From: Bacteroidota bacterium
GTDB lineage: Bacteria; Bacteroidota; Ignavibacteria; Ignavibacteriales; Melioribacteraceae
Direction of reading: 5' to 3'
Assembly (NCBI GenBank): GCA_018818165.1
Contig: JAHISP010000028.1
Coordinates: 1 to 36,081 of the forward strand
Length of the DNA: 36,081 nucleotides
Shown here: positions 33,438 through 36,081 of the stretch, piece by piece
How positions within the stretch are numbered: position 1 is the first letter of the stretch
Layout: each line of letters begins with the position of its first letter
Made by a program: the position numbers and the translations under genes
The notes under the pieces: model-generated
Database searches by the model: none
What the model saw: only the letters and a program-made list of their open reading frames with translations
What the model was told of the DNA's origin: nothing

Positions 33438-33546
33438 TCTTCATTCATTTAAGGGGTACTGTGCACCTGTGCCTATTAATTTCCTCAACTGCACCTAAAA
33501 AACCACTAGATCAATCTTGTTTTCTAAGCTTCAGGAATGTGCTTTT

Positions 33547-34662
33547 TTATTTAAATATGAAATTTTTTGCTTCTGCTTGCTCCTTTATTGCTTTTACCAT
33601 AACTACATCAAGAGTAATATCATCCATTTTTAACGTTTTTTCAGCCACATATTTTCTTCTGGCTTCATTCAATTCTGTTATTTCTTTCTGAATTAACCCT
33701 CTCTTTTCAACTTTTTCAGCCACATATTTTTTTTTCTCTTCCATTGTCATCTTTTGCATCTCTAATGGTAATTCATTTTCAGAAAGATTTTCAATATCAA
33801 CTTCCCCTTCTGTTGTTGCATCAACAAGATCCCATGAACTGTTCCTATATTGGCCAGAACCTTTTGCAACTGATCTTTGAACCATAACTTCACTATCAAT
33901 TAGCATAGCATTTTCATCTTGAACCTCTTGCATTGTTTTTTTCGCTTTACCCATTGAACCATAACCGATATAAGTGGAATTTAATTCTGTCCCTAATTCA
34001 ATTAATTTTTTATCCTGTGGTGCATCAATATGAACAATTTTCTGGTTGTGATCAATATTCATATATCTTCCATCTGCTAAATCTGCACCATCTTTCCATT
34101 TTGTAGATATACCTTCATGATAGTCTCCACAAAAAATTGTATTTACAATAATGCCTTTTGAACTTGCCTTATTGCAAGAGGTTTTATAATTAATTTCGCC
34201 TTGAGTAAACGGTTCATTCCCGGCAATAAAAATAATTTTCAAATTTTCATTATCAGCACTCCATTTTAAGTTTTTTACTGCTGAGCGAATTACTTCACCA
34301 CAATATTCATCACCACCATTTGTTCGTAGTTTAAATAATTCATCAGATATTTTATCAAGGTCAGTAGTGAATGATGAAATCATTCTTAAATATCCCTCAT
34401 CTTCAGGAATAGAATCTTTCCCATATTCGAAAAGTGCTACCTCTAAATTAATGCCTTTTCCACTTTTGCTAGCTCTTGCTAGTTCATTCACCATTTTCCA
34501 AAGTTGCGTTTTAGCTTGTTCTATTAATCCCTCCATGCTACCACTTGTATCAAGTAAAATGGCTAATTGAACTCTATTTGGCCTTTCTGCGCCTACGGAG
34601 TGTTGGTTGGATGAGAATAAAAATAGTAGTGAGATCAATGAAACTAAAAAAATCTTTTTCAT
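33547..34662 (-). CDS. Secreted von Willebrand factor A domain protein
   Basis: 371 residues behind AGGAG. Signal peptide (about 1-25, VGA), then a vWA domain (about 28-215) with the MIDAS metal site DTSGS at 38-42, LRTNGGDEYCGEVI at the second loop and IIFIAGNEPF at the third. The C-terminal 130 residues are a charged coiled coil with a repeated KKYVAEK/RKYVAEK motif. The protein should act in the periplasm or at the surface, binding a partner through the metal site. The lysine/glutamate-rich coiled tail is typical of this bacterial group, but no specific pathway can be named. Confidence 0.88.
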   Translation of the reverse strand: MKKIFLVSLISLLFLFSSNQHSVGAERPNRVQLAILLDTSGSMEGLIEQAKTQLWKMVNELARASKSGKGINLEVALFEYGKDSIPEDEGYLRMISSFTTDLDKISDELFKLRTNGGDEYCGEVIRSAVKNLKWSADNENLKIIFIAGNEPFTQGEINYKTSCNKASSKGIIVNTIFCGDYHEGISTKWKDGADLADGRYMNIDHNQKIVHIDAPQDKKLIELGTELNSTYIGYGSMGKAKKTMQEVQDENAMLIDSEVMVQRSVAKGSGQYRNSSWDLVDATTEGEVDIENLSENELPLEMQKMTMEEKKKYVAEKVEKRGLIQKEITELNEARRKYVAEKTLKMDDITLDVVMVKAIKEQAEAKNFIFK

Positions 34663-34916
34663 GACATTTTCTCCTTTTGATAAGAATTAGATTGTTAACA
34701 TCATATAATTACAATTAGTTCCAAATCAAATATAATCAATTGAATTTTTTGTTTTTAATCACAAACACTATAAAAATTTATATGTTAACGGTTAGTTTAG
34801 AGTTGTAGTTGTGCCTATTCATTTGCTCATCCGGATATAAAACTAGCAAATTCCATTTATTGCTACATTTAGATTTCATAATTTAACACTATCCTGAAAC
34901 AAACTATTGCACAAAA

Positions 34917-35136
34917 ATGATCAAATCACTTATCGTCTTTATTCTCAACCTATTCAAATCAAGAACTCAAATACAATTGGAGAACCTTTTTCTCAGAAAA
35001 CAACTTGAGATATATAATTGATCTAACAAGCGAGTTAAAATCAAAAAAAGTGACAGAGTTTTCTTTTGCATTGCAAAGGGACTAATCAATAATTGGAAGG
35101 ATAATCTTGTAATTGCAAAACCAGAGACTGTTATTA
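34917..35136 (+). pseudogene. N-terminal fragment of an IS481-like transposase, cut by IS630
   Basis: Reads MIKSLIVFILNLFKSRTQ, LENLFLRKQLEIYN, stop (TGA, where relatives have R), SNKRVKIKKSDRVFF and LINNWKDNLVIAKPETVI. These are the standard first 75 residues of the transposase type whose core lies at 26222. The match ends at GTTATTA (35130-35136), exactly where the IS630 element begins. Nothing else is seen in 34663-34916 but a left-end repeat variant. Confidence 0.75.
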
Positions 35137-36081
35137 ACCCATTGGAAATATACCGTAATATATAATATATTTTTCGTATATTTGACAATGGAAAAACAAG
35201 ATTTTAGAAAACTAAGCAGTCAAGAACGTTTTGTAATGCGTAAACGAGCCATCATCCTAATAAAGGACGGCACAAAGCAAAAAGAAGTAGCCAAAATATT
35301 TGGAGTTAGAATTAGCACAGTAAATGCTTGGGTAAAAAACTTCAAATCCGATAGTATAAATGGACTAAAGGATGAAAAGCGAGGCGTTAAACCAGAAGGT
35401 AAAAAACTATTAAGTTCAGAACAAGAAAAAGCAATTCAGAAAATGATAATAGATAAAATGCCAGACCAATTAAAACTATCGTTTTCTTTATGGACACGCA
35501 AAGCAGTAAAAGAACTAATAGAAAGAGAATTCGGCGTTGTTTTAGCAGTTACAACCACTGGGGATTATTTGCGTTCATGGGGTTTTACACCACAAAAGCC
35601 AAAGAAAAAAGCATATGAGCAAAACCCTCAAGCTGTAGAGAGGTGGCTTAAAGATGAATATCCTAAAATAACAAAGAAAGCCAAAAGCGAGAATGCAGAA
35701 ATCCATTGGGGAGATGAAACCGGAGTTAAAAACAGTTCACAACACGGAAGATCATATGCACCTAAAGGGAAAACTCCAGTAAGGCGTATGATGGGGAAAA
35801 GACTTTCAACTAATATGATATCTTCAATAACCAATCAAGGGAAAGTGGAATTTATGATTTATTCTGGAACTATGAATGCAGATAGATTTCTTAAGTTTTT
35901 GCGTCAACTAGTTAAAAATAAAGAACGAAAAATATATCTCATCATAGATAATCTAAAAGTTCACCATAGTAAAATTGTGAAAACGTGGGTATATAAAAAC
36001 CAAAGGACGATAGAATTATTTTTTCTTTCATCATATTCTCCAGAGAAAAATCCCGATGAATATCTTAATTGTGATCTAAAA
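35137..36081 (+). mobile_element. IS630-family insertion sequence (right end outside the window)
   Basis: The left end is placed at about 35137 (ACCCATTGGAAATATACCG), just after a TA (35135-35136), the target dinucleotide of this family. The transposase gene follows. The insertion interrupts an older transposase fragment. Confidence 0.7.
35188..36081 (+). CDS. IS630-family transposase (partial, runs off the window)
   Basis: 298 codons are visible with no stop. An N-terminal helix-turn-helix (about 12-60, GTKQKEVAKIFGVRISTVNA) and a second HTH-like region (about 90-140) bind the ends. The DDE core has D176 (HWGDETGV), D254 (LIIDNLKVHHS) and E291 (SPEKNPDEYLN), with the 36-residue D-E gap of the family. 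All catalytic residues are present, so the element may be active. A TATATTTG box lies 4 bases before the ATG. Only the last few tens of residues should be missing. Confidence 0.92.
   Translation, partial: MEKQDFRKLSSQERFVMRKRAIILIKDGTKQKEVAKIFGVRISTVNAWVKNFKSDSINGLKDEKRGVKPEGKKLLSSEQEKAIQKMIIDKMPDQLKLSFSLWTRKAVKELIEREFGVVLAVTTTGDYLRSWGFTPQKPKKKAYEQNPQAVERWLKDEYPKITKKAKSENAEIHWGDETGVKNSSQHGRSYAPKGKTPVRRMMGKRLSTNMISSITNQGKVEFMIYSGTMNADRFLKFLRQLVKNKERKIYLIIDNLKVHHSKIVKTWVYKNQRTIELFFLSSYSPEKNPDEYLNCDLK

Overview
The window is AT-rich bacterial DNA, most likely from the Ignavibacteriota or a neighbouring lineage of the Bacteroidota/Chlorobiota (FCB) group. The evidence is two secreted proteins ending in a type IX secretion (T9SS) sorting domain with the NYPNPFNPxT motif, a perfect TAnnTTTG-type -7 promoter box, and the style of the intergenic hairpins. 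This placement is an inference; no rRNA or tRNA gene is present to confirm it. The region is largely accessory: mobile DNA, defence-type genes, cassette-like single genes and several broken genes.

Layout. 1-1604: the end of an unrecognised gene, two terminator-like hairpins, a 21-bp-period tandem array and a methyltransferase gene. 1654-3078: an RlmD/RumA-type 23S rRNA methyltransferase. 3034-10159: a 7.1-kb integrated element in the 3' end of rlmD, bounded by a perfect 27-bp direct repeat. It carries a tyrosine integrase, an excisionase-like HTH protein, a protein resembling filamentous-phage/rolling-circle replication initiators, several unknown small proteins, a hairpin-rich non-coding stretch that could be its origin, and a secreted TPR protein as likely cargo. 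10286-14400: single genes all on the minus strand (TraB/GumN-like lipoprotein, small lipoprotein, frameshifted cupin, methyltransferase), separated by repeats with integron attC-like ends and a duplicated 265-bp unit holding a micro-ORF with a perfect Shine-Dalgarno. 14420-15642: a second 21-bp-period array and a T9SS-secreted protein.

15718-25729 is an eroded defence island. It holds a frameshifted AbiEi-type antitoxin with a truncated AbiEii-type nucleotidyltransferase, type I restriction (hsdR/hsdS) fragments inside a 438-bp direct repeat, an AlbA_2 ATP-binding regulator, a two-TM protein, and a 1580-residue DUF4011-type helicase-nuclease interrupted by one stop codon. 26222-26854 is a decayed transposase.

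26841-34662 is a minus-strand run of envelope or secreted genes: a WG-repeat protein and its zinc-ribbon partner, an M23 peptidase with T9SS tail, a degenerate class III cyclase domain, unknown proteins, a second and partly deleted copy of the zinc-ribbon/WG module, and a vWA protein. Short repeats with CATCCGC-like ends punctuate the run. 34917-36081: an N-terminal fragment of the same transposase type as at 26222, cut by an IS630-family element that runs off the window.

The two best candidates for undescribed biology are the 7.1-kb element, which pairs a tyrosine integrase with a filamentous-phage-like Rep but shows no recognisable coat or Zot gene, and the duplicated zinc-ribbon/MGSGRFFYV two-gene module.
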